The translations under genes and the position numbers were made by a program. Positions 9,166 to 18,695 of a DNA stretch of 64,000 nt are shown here, one piece after another; position 1 is the stretch's first letter, and each line of letters opens with the position of its first letter. The stretch is from Dokdonella sp. (lineage in GTDB: Bacteria; Pseudomonadota; Gammaproteobacteria; Xanthomonadales; Rhodanobacteraceae), in assembly GCF_019634845.1 (NCBI RefSeq), contig NZ_JAHCAQ010000014.1, positions 35,949 to 99,948 on the forward strand. The letters are read 5' to 3'. Under the pieces are notes generated by a model that saw only the letters and a list, made by a program, of their open reading frames with translations, did no database searches and was not told the origin of the DNA.

Positions 9166-11010
9166 ATGTCAACCAGCTCCCACGGCCCGATCTACCGCCT
9201 GTTCCGCGCGCTCTGGGACGCGCTCAACTTCGCCCGCCGGCTCGTGTTCAACCTCATCTTCGTCGCCATCGTCGTCGCGATCCTGGTCAGCCTGTCGAGT
9301 GGCACGCGCAAGATCGACGCGCGCACCGCGCTCGTGTTCGACCCCAGTGGCGCCGTGGTCGAGCAGTACTCGGTCGACCCGACCGGACGCGCGCTCGCGC
9401 GCCTCAGCGGCAACGAGCAGGCCGAAGTGCAGTTGCGCGACCTGCTCGAGGCGATCGATGGCGCTGCCGCCGACGCCCGCATCGAGCGCATGGTGTTCGT
9501 ACCCGACCAGATCACGAGCCTGGGCCTGGCCACTGCGCGCGAGCTCGGCGCCGCGTTCGAGCGCTTCAAGGCCGCCGGCAAGGAAATCGTCGTGGTCAGC
9601 ACCGGCATGGAGCAGAACGTGTACCTGCTCGCGGCGCATGCCAACCGCATCCTGCTCGATCCCGACGGCGCCGTCGTGCTGCAAGGCCTGTCCAACTACC
9701 GCAGCTACTACAAGGACGCGCTCGACAAGCTCGGCGTGCAGGCGCATCTGATCCGCGTGGGCACCTACAAGTCGGCCGGCGAGCCGTATGTGCTCGATCA
9801 TGCCTCCGAGGCCGCCAAGCAGGCCGACGCCTACTGGATGGGCGGCATCTGGCAGGAATACATCGACGAAGTCGCCGGCCTGCGCAAGATCGACGCCGCC
9901 GCGCTCAGCGACGACATCAACCATTTCGACCAGCGCGTCACCGCCCAGCACGGCGACCTGGCCCAGCTGGCGCTCGAGCAGAAGCTCGTCGACGAGCTTG
10001 CCACTGGCGCGCAGGCGCGTGCGCAGTTGCGCGCGCTCGGCGTGGCCGACGGCGACAGCTTCCGCCAGATCGATTTCGCCGACTACCTGGGTTCGCGCCA
10101 GGCCCAGCGCCTGCCGCGCGCGGGCAAGGCTGTTGCGGTGGTGGTGGCACAGGGCGAGATCGTGCCCGGCGAGCGCCCGCCCGGCATGATCGGCGGCAAG
10201 TCGACGGCCGACCTGATCCGCCGCGCCCGCGAGGACGCCGGCGTCAGCGCGATCGTGCTGCGGGTCGATTCGCCCGGTGGTGACGCCACCGCCTCGGAGC
10301 AGATCCGCCGCGAACTCGCGCAGGCGCGCGAGGCCGGCAAGCCGGTGGTGGTGTCGATGGGCGATGTCGCGGCCAGCGGCGGCTACTGGATTTCGATGGC
10401 CAGCGACGAGATCTGGGCGCAGCCCAACACGATCACGGGCTCGATCGGCATCTTCGGCCTGTTCGTGACGATCCCCGACACGCTGGCCCGGATCGGCATC
10501 AACACCGATGGCGTCGGCACCACGCCGCTGGCGGGCGCCTTCGACATCCGCCGCCCGCTGTCACCGCAACTGGAGGCGGTGCTGGCCAGCGTGATCGGGC
10601 GCGGCTACGCGCAATTCATCGGCAACGTGGCCAAGGCGCGCAACAAGACGCCCGAGGAGGTCGACGCGATCGCGCAGGGTCGGGTGTGGACCGGCGCCCA
10701 GGCCAAGGAGCGCGGCCTCGTCGACAAGCTCGGCGGTCTCGACGATGCGATCGCGGCCGCGGCCGCGCTGGCCAAGCTCGACAAGGACCATCCCGTGCGC
10801 TACATCGAGCAGCCGCTGAGCCCCTGGCAGCGGCTGGCGATCACGCTCGGCGGCAGCGATGCCACGCTGCAGTTCGCGCGCTGGAGCGGCCTGCAGTTGC
10901 CGCCCGGCCTGCTCGGCCGGCACGAGATGCGCGAACTGTCGGCGATTGCCGAGGTGTTGCGCGGCAAGCGCTTCGCCGCCTGGGCGCACTGCCTGTGCGA
11001 GCCGCATTGA
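9166..11010 (+). CDS. sppA: Signal peptide peptidase SppA, long (67K) form
   Basis: A membrane-anchored serine protease that degrades cleaved signal peptides in the periplasm. It has 614 residues (E. coli 618), one N-terminal span (about 28-46) and two tandem ClpP-fold domains. The catalytic Lys lies at about residue 202 (GTYKSAGEP) in the first domain and the nucleophilic Ser at about 404 (DVAASGGYW) in the second, very close to E. coli Lys209/Ser409. GGAGT precedes the ATG. The last 20 residues contain two Cys and look non-conserved. Confidence 0.96.
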   Translation: MSTSSHGPIYRLFRALWDALNFARRLVFNLIFVAIVVAILVSLSSGTRKIDARTALVFDPSGAVVEQYSVDPTGRALARLSGNEQAEVQLRDLLEAIDGAAADARIERMVFVPDQITSLGLATARELGAAFERFKAAGKEIVVVSTGMEQNVYLLAAHANRILLDPDGAVVLQGLSNYRSYYKDALDKLGVQAHLIRVGTYKSAGEPYVLDHASEAAKQADAYWMGGIWQEYIDEVAGLRKIDAAALSDDINHFDQRVTAQHGDLAQLALEQKLVDELATGAQARAQLRALGVADGDSFRQIDFADYLGSRQAQRLPRAGKAVAVVVAQGEIVPGERPPGMIGGKSTADLIRRAREDAGVSAIVLRVDSPGGDATASEQIRRELAQAREAGKPVVVSMGDVAASGGYWISMASDEIWAQPNTITGSIGIFGLFVTIPDTLARIGINTDGVGTTPLAGAFDIRRPLSPQLEAVLASVIGRGYAQFIGNVAKARNKTPEEVDAIAQGRVWTGAQAKERGLVDKLGGLDDAIAAAAALAKLDKDHPVRYIEQPLSPWQRLAITLGGSDATLQFARWSGLQLPPGLLGRHEMRELSAIAEVLRGKRFAAWAHCLCEPH

Positions 11011-11084
11011 GCCGCACGGCGGTACCGCGTCGCTGCAGTCAGGCCGCCGGCAGGCAGTGACCGGCGGCGTGGCGGTGGCCCCTG

Positions 11085-12140
11085 TCAGCGCAGGGCCGCG
11101 TTGATGCGGTCGAGCGCCGCGGCGCCTGGGCACAGCGCGGCGGTGTCGAGCGTGTTGAGCGGGGTGGCGACGGTCTTGAGATGGGCGTGCAGGTCCTGCG
11201 CGCCTTCATCGACGTAGAGCAGGCCGGTGACGATCTCGCCGGCGGCCTGGCGCTCGTGCAGGTAGTTCATCGCGGCGACGCGGTCGGATGGATCGTAGGC
11301 GGCATCGAGCTTGCGCAGGCGCAGCAGGCTGCCATCGTGCTGGGTGACCTCGATGAGTTCACCGGGTGCGTAGTCGACCGTGATCTCGGCCCGCGGCTCG
11401 ATGAAGTCGAGCCGGTTGATCGAATCGTTGTGCTCGCGCACGTAGTCGTAGCTCTTGGTGCTGCCGGCATGGTTGTTGAACGTGACGCAGGGACTGAGCA
11501 CGTCGAGGATCGCGGCGCCGCGATGCGCGATCGCGCCCTTGATCAGCGGCACGAGCTGTTCCTTGTCGCCCGAAAAGCTGCGCCCGACGAAGCTGGCGCC
11601 GAGCTGCAGCGCGAGGCCGACGAGGTCGAGCGGGGCGTCGGTGTTGACCACGCCCTTCTTCGACACCGAGCCGGCGTCGGCGGTGGCCGAGAACTGGCCC
11701 TTGGTGAGGCCATACACGCCGTTGTTCTCGACGATGTAGACCATGTTCACGCCGCGGCGGATCGCGTGCACGAACTGGCCGATGCCGATCGAAGCCGAAT
11801 CGCCGTCGCCCGATACGCCCAGATAGAGCAGCTCGCGGTTGGCGAGATTGGCGCCGGTCAACACCGAGGGCATGCGTCCGTGCACGGTGTTGAAGCCGTG
11901 CGACGGGCTGAGGAAATAGTCCGGTGTCTTGCTGCTGCAGCCGATGCCGCTGAGCTTGGCCACGCGATGGGGTTCGATCGCCAGTTCCCAGCAGGCGCGC
12001 ACGATCGCGGCCGAGATCGAGTCGTGGCCGCAGCCGGCGCACAGCGTCGACACGCGCCCTTCGTAGTCGCGCCGCGTATAGCCGAGCGCATTGCAGGCCA
12101 GCGAGGGGTGATGCAGCCTGGGTTTGGCGATGTAGGTCAT
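11085..12140 (-). CDS. korB: 2-oxoacid:acceptor oxidoreductase, beta (TPP-binding) subunit
   Basis: The 351-residue beta subunit of a CoA-acylating 2-oxoacid oxidoreductase. It binds thiamine pyrophosphate and the proximal 4Fe-4S cluster. Visible motifs are CAGCGH and GIGCSSK (cluster cysteines) and the GDGDS...ENNGVYGLTKGQ pattern of TPP/Mg binding. KorB-type enzymes usually act on 2-oxoglutarate; pyruvate or branched-chain 2-oxoacids cannot be excluded. The ATG overlaps the stop of the alpha-subunit gene (ATGA). It is last in a minus-strand operon KorC-like / 22-codon ORF / KorA / KorB. Confidence 0.9.
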   Translation of the reverse strand: MTYIAKPRLHHPSLACNALGYTRRDYEGRVSTLCAGCGHDSISAAIVRACWELAIEPHRVAKLSGIGCSSKTPDYFLSPSHGFNTVHGRMPSVLTGANLANRELLYLGVSGDGDSASIGIGQFVHAIRRGVNMVYIVENNGVYGLTKGQFSATADAGSVSKKGVVNTDAPLDLVGLALQLGASFVGRSFSGDKEQLVPLIKGAIAHRGAAILDVLSPCVTFNNHAGSTKSYDYVREHNDSINRLDFIEPRAEITVDYAPGELIEVTQHDGSLLRLRKLDAAYDPSDRVAAMNYLHERQAAGEIVTGLLYVDEGAQDLHAHLKTVATPLNTLDTAALCPGAAALDRINAALR

Positions 12141-13984
12141 GCGCGGACCGCCTCGACGGGATGCAGATGGGGTGCCGCTTCGCGCAGTTGGCCGGCGATC
12201 GCGGCGATGATGAAGCGTGCGGTGATCGGCGTGCCGTCGTAATGCAGCACCGGCACCAGCCGCGCCGGGTCGATGTCGAATTCGTTGATGAGCATCGAAC
12301 GCAGCTGGGCGTCGCGGTTCTGCTCGACCACGAACACGCGCTCATGCGCGGCGATGAACTGGGCCACGCTGTCGGCGAACGGGAACGCGCGGATGCGCAG
12401 CGTGTCGAGCGCGAGGCCGTCGGCCTCGAGCGTGCTGATCGCCTCGTCCATGGCCGGCGCGGTGGAACCGAAGTGGATCGCGCCGAACGCGGTTGCGCGC
12501 GCGGCCTTGCGCGACAGCGGCTGCGGTACCAGCGTCTTGGCCGTGTCGAACTTCCGCAGCAACCGCTGCATGTTGTAGACGTAGTCGGCGCCGCGTTCGG
12601 AATAGCGCGCATACGGATCGCGCGAGGTGCCGCGCGTGAAGTAGGCGCCCTTGCTCGGGTGGGTGCCGGGCCAGGTGCGCCACGGGATGCCGTCGCCGTC
12701 GACGTCCTTGTAGCGGCCGAAGTCCTTGCCCGCTTCCAGTTCGGCCGCGCTCATCACCTTGCCGCGGTCGAGCCGGCGCGCATCGTCCCAGGCGAAGGGC
12801 TCGCACAGGCGCTGGTTCATGCCGATGTCGAGGTCGCTCATCAGGAACACCGGCGTCTGCAGGCGGTCGGCGAGGTCGAGTGCGCTGGCGGCGAACTCGA
12901 AACATTCGTGCGGGTCCTGCGGCAACAGCAGCACGTGGCGGGTGTCGCCGTGCGAGGCGTAGGCGCAGGCGATGAGATCGGCCTGCTGCGTGCGCGTGGG
13001 CATGCCGGTCGACGGGCCGCCGCGCTGCACGTTGATGACGGTGGCCGGGATCTCGGCGAAGTGCGCCAGACCGAGGAACTCGGTCATCAGCGACACGCCG
13101 GGGCCCGAGGTGGCGGTGAACGCGCGCGCGCCATTCCAGCCCGCGCCGACCACCATGCCGATCGACGCGATCTCGTCCTCGGCCTGCACGATCGCGCAGC
13201 GGCGCTCGCCGCTGGCGGCATCGGTGCGGAATTTGCCGCAGTACTTGTCGAACGCCTCCACCACCGATGTCGAGGGCGTGATCGGATACCAGGCGCAGAC
13301 CGTGGCGCCGCCGTAGACGCAGCCCAGTGCCGCCGCGCTGTTGCCGTCGGTGAAGATGCGCTGGCCGACCGCGTCGGCGCGGCGTACCGCCAGTCCGATC
13401 GGTGCAGCGGAAAAATGCTCGCGCGCGTGGTCGCGGCCAATCCGCAGCGCATGCACGTTGGGCTCGTACAGCTTGGGCTTGTTGCGGTACTGCTCGCCGA
13501 TCAGGGTCTCCAGCACCTGCGTCTCGATGCCGAGCAACTGCGCCAGCGCGCCGACATAGATGATGTTCTTGAAGATCTGGCGCTGGCGCGGATCGCTGTA
13601 GGTGGCATTGCAGATCTGCGTGATCGGCATCGCCAGCACGCGCACATCGTCGCGGAACTTCGACTTCGGCAACGGCTTGGTGGAGTCGTGGAACAGGTAG
13701 CCGCCCGGCTCGATTTCCTTGAGGTCGGCATCCCAGGTCTGCGGATTCATCGCCACCATGAGATCGACGCCGCCACGGCGCCCGAGCCAACCGGCCTCGC
13801 TGACGCGCACTTCATACCAGGTCGGCAGGCCCTGGATGTTGGACGGAAAGATGTTGCGCGGACTGACCGGCACACCCATGCGCAGGATCGCCTTGGCGAA
13901 CAGTTCGTTCGCCGACGCCGAGCCCGAGCCATTGACGTTGGCGAACTTGACGACGAAGTCGTTGACGGCCGTGATCGGGTTCAT
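12137..13984 (-). CDS. korA: 2-oxoacid:acceptor oxidoreductase, fused gamma-alpha subunit
   Basis: A 615-residue subunit with an N-terminal gamma domain (about 1-185, CoA and product side, beginning VNDFVVKFANVNGSGSASAN) fused to the alpha domain (from about 210; WYPITPSTSVVEAF, EDEIASIGMVVGAGWNGARA, TSGPGVSLMTEF). This is the usual KorA layout. The start at 13984 was chosen because it overlaps the stop of the preceding small ORF as ATGA and because family homology begins there. The longer open frame upstream is antisense or frame-shadow sequence of the KorC-like gene. Confidence 0.92.
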   Translation of the reverse strand: MNPITAVNDFVVKFANVNGSGSASANELFAKAILRMGVPVSPRNIFPSNIQGLPTWYEVRVSEAGWLGRRGGVDLMVAMNPQTWDADLKEIEPGGYLFHDSTKPLPKSKFRDDVRVLAMPITQICNATYSDPRQRQIFKNIIYVGALAQLLGIETQVLETLIGEQYRNKPKLYEPNVHALRIGRDHAREHFSAAPIGLAVRRADAVGQRIFTDGNSAAALGCVYGGATVCAWYPITPSTSVVEAFDKYCGKFRTDAASGERRCAIVQAEDEIASIGMVVGAGWNGARAFTATSGPGVSLMTEFLGLAHFAEIPATVINVQRGGPSTGMPTRTQQADLIACAYASHGDTRHVLLLPQDPHECFEFAASALDLADRLQTPVFLMSDLDIGMNQRLCEPFAWDDARRLDRGKVMSAAELEAGKDFGRYKDVDGDGIPWRTWPGTHPSKGAYFTRGTSRDPYARYSERGADYVYNMQRLLRKFDTAKTLVPQPLSRKAARATAFGAIHFGSTAPAMDEAISTLEADGLALDTLRIRAFPFADSVAQFIAAHERVFVVEQNRDAQLRSMLINEFDIDPARLVPVLHYDGTPITARFIIAAIAGQLREAAPHLHPVEAVRA

Positions 13985-14049
13985 GCGCCGGTTGCCTTGC
14001 GATGCACGGTGGGGGCGCGGCGGGCGGCCGGACGCGCGGGCTCGCTCAT
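13981..14049 (-). CDS. 22-codon coupled micro-ORF between korC-like and korA
   Basis: An ATG at 14049 inside the stop of the KorC-like gene opens a 22-residue frame (MSEPARPAARRAP..., ending TGA) whose stop overlaps the korA start. Both junctions are ATGA, so a ribosome could be handed on twice without leaving the mRNA. The peptide is Arg/Ala/Pro-rich with no recognisable domain. It may be a coupling relay, a regulatory leader or a genuine small basic subunit. Existence as a translated product is inferred from junction architecture only. Confidence 0.5.
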   Translation of the reverse strand: MSEPARPAARRAPTVHRKATGA

Positions 14050-15869
14050 GCCGCCTCCTGTTTGCCGTCGCGCGGGTTGCCGTCGCCGGCGTGGGCGAGT
14101 TCGAGGAAGAACTTGCGCATGTCCCAGGCGCCGGTCGGGCAGCGCTCGGCGCACAGGCTGCAGTGCAGGCACACGTCCTCGTCCTTGACCATGACGCGGC
14201 CGGTCTTGACCGGCGCCGACACGTACAGCGCCTGCTCGACATTGAGTGCGGGCGCCGACAGCCGCGTGCGCAGCTCGGCTTCCTCGCCGTTGTGCGTGAA
14301 GGTGATGCAGTCCATCGGGCAGATGTCGACGCAGGCATCGCACTCGATGCACAGGTTGTCGCTGAACACGGTCTGCACGTCGCAGTTGAGGCAGCGCTGC
14401 GCTTCCTTCCAGGCCAGTTCGGCGTCGTAGCCGAGTTCGACCTCGAGCTTCATGCTGGTGAGCGACTTGGCCGGATCGGCCCATGGCACCTTGTAGCGCG
14501 CGTCGTTGGAGACGTCGTTGTCGTAGCTCCACTCGTGGATGCCCATCTTCTGCGAGATGAGCTCCACCGCCGGCCCGGGCCGGTCGCGCGTGTCGGCGCC
14601 ACCGAGCAGGAGGTCGATCGACAGCGCCGCCTCATGGCCGTGGGCGACCGCCCAGATGATGTTCTTGGGCCCGAACGCGGCATCGCCGCCGAACAGCACG
14701 TGCGGCAGCGTCGATTGCAGCGTGAGCTTGTCGACCACGGGCATGTCGGACTTGGCGTCGAACACGATGCCGATGTCGCGCTCGATCCACGGGAAGGCGT
14801 TTTCCTGCCCGACCGCGACCAGCACTTCATCGCATGCGTGCACTTCGTCGGGCTCGCCGGTCGGCACCAGTCGGCGCCGGCCATCGAGGTATTCCACGCG
14901 CACCTTCTCGAAACTCATGCCGACGAGGCGGCCACCTTCGTGCAGGAACGCCTTCGGCACCCGGCAGTCGAGGATCGGGATGCCTTCGTGCATCGCATCC
15001 TCCTTCTCCCACGGGCTGGCCTTCATCTCGTCGAAGCCCGACCGCACGATGACCTTGACATCCTCGCCGCCGAGCCGGCGCGCCGAGCGACAGCAGTCCA
15101 TCGCGGTGTTGCCGCCGCCGAGCACGATCACGCGCTTGCCGACGCGGCTGACGTGGCCGAAGTAGACCGAGGCCAGCCAGTCGATGCCGACATGGATGTG
15201 GGCAGCGGCCTGGTGGCGCCCGGGCAGGTCGAGATCGCGCCCGCGCGGCGCACCGCTGCCGATGAAGATCGCGTCGTAACCCTCGCCCAGCAACGCGCGC
15301 ATCGATTCGATGCGGCGCCCGCCGACGAATTCCACGCCGAGGTCGAGGATGTAGCCGGTTTCCTCGTCGATCACGGCCTCGGGCAGGCGGAAGCGCGGCA
15401 CCTGCGTGCGCATGAAGCCGCCCGGTTTGGCGTCGGCTTCGAATACCGTGACGCGGTAGCCGAGCGGGGCGAGGTCGCGCGCCACGGTGAGCGAGGACGG
15501 GCCCGCACCGACGCAGGCCACGCGCATGCCGTTCCACTTCGTGGCCGGTTTGGGCAGGTGCGCCCGCACGTCGTCCTTGAGGTCGGCGGCGACGCGCTTG
15601 AGGCGGCAGATCGCGACCGGTTCGGGCTTGTTGCCGGCGCTTTCCTCGACGCGCGAGCGCCGACAGGCCGGTTCGCAGGGGCGATCGCAGGTGCGCCCGA
15701 GGATGCCCGGGAACACATTGGCCTTCCAGTTGACGAGATAGGCGTCGGAATAGCGCCCGGCTGCGATCAGGCGGATGTATTCGGGTACCGGCGTGTGGGC
15801 CGGACAGGCCCACTGGCAATCGACGACCTTGTGGAAATGGGCGGGGTTGCGGATATCGGTCGGTTGCAT
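14046..15869 (-). CDS. KorC-like NAD(P)H:ferredoxin-type FAD/Fe-S oxidoreductase (GltD family)
   Basis: A 607-residue flavoprotein. The N-terminal Fe-S region has Cys at about 18, 22, 61, 65 and 69 (CQWACPAHTP, CDRPCEPAC). A GltD-type FAD site follows (VACVGAGPSSL), then an NAD(P) site (VIVLGGGNTAMDCC). The C-terminus has extra cysteines (CLNCDV) and two 4Fe-4S motifs (CIECDACVDICPMDC and CLHCSLCAERCPTGA). KorC of Thauera aromatica links KorAB to NADP, so this subunit probably moves electrons between the oxoacid oxidoreductase and pyridine nucleotide. It is first in the operon. Confidence 0.85.
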   Translation of the reverse strand: MQPTDIRNPAHFHKVVDCQWACPAHTPVPEYIRLIAAGRYSDAYLVNWKANVFPGILGRTCDRPCEPACRRSRVEESAGNKPEPVAICRLKRVAADLKDDVRAHLPKPATKWNGMRVACVGAGPSSLTVARDLAPLGYRVTVFEADAKPGGFMRTQVPRFRLPEAVIDEETGYILDLGVEFVGGRRIESMRALLGEGYDAIFIGSGAPRGRDLDLPGRHQAAAHIHVGIDWLASVYFGHVSRVGKRVIVLGGGNTAMDCCRSARRLGGEDVKVIVRSGFDEMKASPWEKEDAMHEGIPILDCRVPKAFLHEGGRLVGMSFEKVRVEYLDGRRRLVPTGEPDEVHACDEVLVAVGQENAFPWIERDIGIVFDAKSDMPVVDKLTLQSTLPHVLFGGDAAFGPKNIIWAVAHGHEAALSIDLLLGGADTRDRPGPAVELISQKMGIHEWSYDNDVSNDARYKVPWADPAKSLTSMKLEVELGYDAELAWKEAQRCLNCDVQTVFSDNLCIECDACVDICPMDCITFTHNGEEAELRTRLSAPALNVEQALYVSAPVKTGRVMVKDEDVCLHCSLCAERCPTGAWDMRKFFLELAHAGDGNPRDGKQEAA

Positions 15870-15997
15870 CTCGGTCTCGCCGTCAACGCGCCGCGCGGGC
15901 TGGGCGCGAGCCTAGCCTTGCCATCGTGCCCGGCAAAGGTGCGCCGCACCATGCGGCCAAGGTCGATGCCGCGGCCGCGGCCGCGTCCACCTCGCGC

Positions 15998-16243
15998 TCA
16001 GGAGCCCGCGTCACCCTTCTCCTGCGCTTCGATCTGCTTGTCGTGCCGCTCCTTTTCCTGCATGAGCTGCTGTTCGACACCCTTGGCCTTGTCGATCGCC
16101 TTGAGCTGGTCGTCGAACACGGTCTTCTGGCGTTGCTCGGGTGCCGGTGCGGCGGCGGGCTGGTCGGCTTGCGCCGGCGGTTTGCCGCCACCGCAGCCCG
16201 CGAGGGCGAGCAGGGCAAGGCTGAGGACAGAGGTGCGGATCAT
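15998..16243 (-). CDS. Small predicted lipoprotein with charged helical tail
   Basis: 81 residues. The start MIRTSVLSLALLALAGC is a textbook lipoprotein signal with lipobox LAGC. A Gly/Pro/Ala-rich linker and a charged helix (QLMQEKERHDKQIEAQEKGD, probably coiled coil) follow. A longer frame to 16315 lacks a sensible signal, so the ATG at 16243 is preferred. It is divergent from the SDR gene (75 bases apart). Function unknown; probably envelope-located. Confidence 0.75.
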   Translation of the reverse strand: MIRTSVLSLALLALAGCGGGKPPAQADQPAAAPAPEQRQKTVFDDQLKAIDKAKGVEQQLMQEKERHDKQIEAQEKGDAGS

Positions 16244-16318
16244 GGCGCGGCTCCGGGGCTGGGGATCGGCTAAAGTCTGCGCCGCGCCCTGCCGCGCGAC
16301 AAGCACGAGGAGCATGCG

Positions 16319-17098
16319 ATGACGACGCCATCACGCTGGCGGCTCGAAGGCCGCACCGCGCTCGTCACCGGCGCCAGTCGCGGCATCGGCCTGGCCTGCG
16401 CGCGCGAGCTGGCAGTGCTCGGCGCCGACGTGCTGCTCGTTGCGCGCGACGAGGCCCACCTGGGCAGCGTGCGCGACGAACTGGCCGAGGAGTTTCCGGC
16501 CAGCGCCTGGCATGCCTGCGCCGCCGATCTTGCCGTGGCCGAGCAGCGGCTCGAAGTGTTCGACTGGATCGCCGATCTCGATGTCGAGCTGTCGCTGCTC
16601 GTCAACAACGTCGGCGCGAACGAAGTCAGGCCCGCGCTCGACTATGCGCTGGCCGAGGTGCGCGAACTGATCGAGACCAATCTCGTGAGCGCCTTCGACA
16701 TGTGCCGGCTCGCGCATCCGCTGCTGGTCGAGCATGGCCATGCCGCGATCGTGAACGTCGGCTCGGTATCGGGACTCACGCATGTGCGCACCGGTGCGCC
16801 CTACGGCATGAGCAAGGCTGCGCTGCACCAGCTCACGCGCAACCTTGCCTGCGAATGGGCCGAGGACGGCATCCGCGTCAATGCGGTTGCGCCGTGGTAC
16901 ATCCGCACGCGCCGCACCGAAGGCGCGCTGGCCGATGCGGACTATCTCGACGAGGTGCTGCTGCGCACGCCGATGGGCCGCATCGGCGAGCCCGACGAGG
17001 TCGCTGCCGCGGTCGCCTTCCTGTGCCTGCCGGCCGCCAGCTACATCACCGGCGAATGCATCGCCGTCGATGGCGGGTTCCTGCGCTACGGGTTCTAG
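16319..17098 (+). CDS. Short-chain dehydrogenase/reductase (tropinone-reductase-like)
   Basis: A 259-residue NAD(P)-dependent oxidoreductase. It has the cofactor motif TGASRGIG (residues 18-25), NNVG at 96-99, the catalytic Ser at about 149 and the YxxxK pair Tyr162/Lys166 (YGMSK). The C-terminal family tail [13 protein letters not shown] is present. GAGGAG lies 7 bases before the ATG. The substrate is not evident. It precedes the ada-alkA gene by 56 bases, but nothing links the functions. Confidence 0.9.
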   Translation: MTTPSRWRLEGRTALVTGASRGIGLACARELAVLGADVLLVARDEAHLGSVRDELAEEFPASAWHACAADLAVAEQRLEVFDWIADLDVELSLLVNNVGANEVRPALDYALAEVRELIETNLVSAFDMCRLAHPLLVEHGHAAIVNVGSVSGLTHVRTGAPYGMSKAALHQLTRNLACEWAEDGIRVNAVAPWYIRTRRTEGALADADYLDEVLLRTPMGRIGEPDEVAAAVAFLCLPAASYITGECIAVDGGFLRYGF

Positions 17099-17154
17099 GC
17101 AGCGATGGCCGAAAACGGCCAGTTCGGACACGGCGCAGGCGCTACCATGCGGCC

Positions 17155-18615
17155 ATGGCCATCCGCGTCGCTCCGCTCGAGCTCGATCTGCGCACCTGCG
17201 AGCGGGCGCGCCTGGCACGCGATGCGCGCTTCGACGGGTTGTTCTACACCGCCGTCACCAGCACCGGCATCTATTGCCGGCCGACCTGTCCCGCGCCGGC
17301 TGCGCGCACGCGCAATCTGCGCTACTACGCCAGCGCCGCGGCGGCCGCTGCGGCGGGATTCCGGCCCTGCCTGCGTTGCCGGCCCGAAGCGGCGCCCGGG
17401 TCGCCGCTGCATCGCGCGCGCAGCGAGCTCGTCGCGGCCGCGTTGCGCCTGATCGAGCAGGGCGCGCTCGATGCCGCCGGCCTGCCGACGCTGGCCGCGC
17501 GCATCGGTGTCGGCGAGCGCCACCTGCGGCGGCTATTCGCCGAGGAGCTCGGCGCCAGTCCGCTCGAGGTTGCCGCGACGCGGCGCCTGCTGTTCGCCAA
17601 GCAGCTCGTCACCGACACCGAGCTGCCGTTGGCGCAGGTTGCGGCTGCGGCCGGCTATGCGAGTCTGCGCCGCTTCAATGCCGCGTTCCTCGCCAGCTAC
17701 GGCAGGCCACCGCGCGCGGTGCGCCGCGCCCGCGCGGCGCTGCCCGGCACGGACGCCGCACTCGTGCTGCGATTGCCGCGCCGCGCGCCGCACGACTTCG
17801 CCCAGCTCATCGAGTTCTTCGCGCGGCGCGCGATACCGGGCGTGGAATCGGTCACCGACCACAGCTATCGACGCAGCTTCCAGCTCGATGCCGCGCCGGG
17901 TTGGTTCGAGGTCAGCGCCGACGGCGCTGCCGCGCTGACGCTGCGCGTGCATCATCCGGCCAGCGCGGCGCTCGGCGACATCGTCGCGCGCGTCAAGCGC
18001 ATGTTCGACCTCGATGCCGATCCGCGGGCGATCGCGCGCGTGTTGCGCGGCGATGCGCTGCTCGCTCCGCTGCTGCGCCGCTGGCCCGGCCAGCGCCTGC
18101 CCGCTGCCTGGGATGGATTCGAGATCGCGGTGCGCGCGGTGCTCGGCCAGCAGGTCAGCGTGGCCGCCGCGCGCACGCTGGCGGCGCGCGTGGTTGACGC
18201 GCATGGCGGCCGCTGTGCGCAAGGCGAGCCGTTCGGCGTCGGGCGCCTGTTCCCGCTGCCGGCCGCGCTGGTCGAGGCGCCGCTCGAACGCCACGGGGTG
18301 ACACGGGCGCGTGCGGCGACGATCCGCGGCCTCGCACGCGCCGTGCTCGATGGCCGCATCAGCCTTGGCGGCGAGCAGGGCCTGGCGCAGTTCGAGCGCA
18401 CGCTCGTGGCGCTGCCCGGCATCGGTGCCTGGACGGCGCACTACATCGCGATGCGCGCGCTCGGCCATCCCGACGCGTTTCCGGCCGCCGACCTCATCCT
18501 GCGCCGCGCGGCCGGCCAGGGCCGCACGCTGACCGCGCGCGAGCTCGAGGCGCTGAGCCAGCGCTGGCGACCCTGGCGCGCCTATGCGGTGATGCTGCTG
18601 TGGCGCGCGAGTTGA
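17155..18615 (+). CDS. Ada-AlkA fusion: methyl-sensing regulator and 3-methyladenine glycosylase
   Basis: 486 residues combining adaptive-response parts. The Ada zinc/methyl-acceptor domain has Cys 41, 45, 72 and 75 (YCRPTCP, PCLRC), the exact spacing of E. coli Ada 38/42/69/72, so Cys41 should be the phosphotriester methyl acceptor. An AraC-type helix-turn-helix region follows (about 90-190). From about 195 there is an AlkA N-domain and a helix-hairpin-helix glycosylase with LPGIGAWTAHYIAMRALG and catalytic Asp at about 446 (FPAADL). The O6-methylguanine transferase half of Ada is absent; it is supplied by the next gene. Confidence 0.93.
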   Translation: MAIRVAPLELDLRTCERARLARDARFDGLFYTAVTSTGIYCRPTCPAPAARTRNLRYYASAAAAAAAGFRPCLRCRPEAAPGSPLHRARSELVAAALRLIEQGALDAAGLPTLAARIGVGERHLRRLFAEELGASPLEVAATRRLLFAKQLVTDTELPLAQVAAAAGYASLRRFNAAFLASYGRPPRAVRRARAALPGTDAALVLRLPRRAPHDFAQLIEFFARRAIPGVESVTDHSYRRSFQLDAAPGWFEVSADGAAALTLRVHHPASAALGDIVARVKRMFDLDADPRAIARVLRGDALLAPLLRRWPGQRLPAAWDGFEIAVRAVLGQQVSVAAARTLAARVVDAHGGRCAQGEPFGVGRLFPLPAALVEAPLERHGVTRARAATIRGLARAVLDGRISLGGEQGLAQFERTLVALPGIGAWTAHYIAMRALGHPDAFPAADLILRRAAGQGRTLTARELEALSQRWRPWRAYAVMLLWRAS

Positions 18616-18695
18616 GCCGCGCCGCAGTGCGGTCGCCGAGCGCCCGCACGGCCATCCCCGATCCGCCCACCCACACGACAACGGAAGCCACCACG

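Noticed and set aside
13719-16322. 867-codon plus-strand open frame over the KorC-like gene
   Set aside because: Antisense shadow; the minus strand has clear Fe-S, FAD and NAD(P) motifs.
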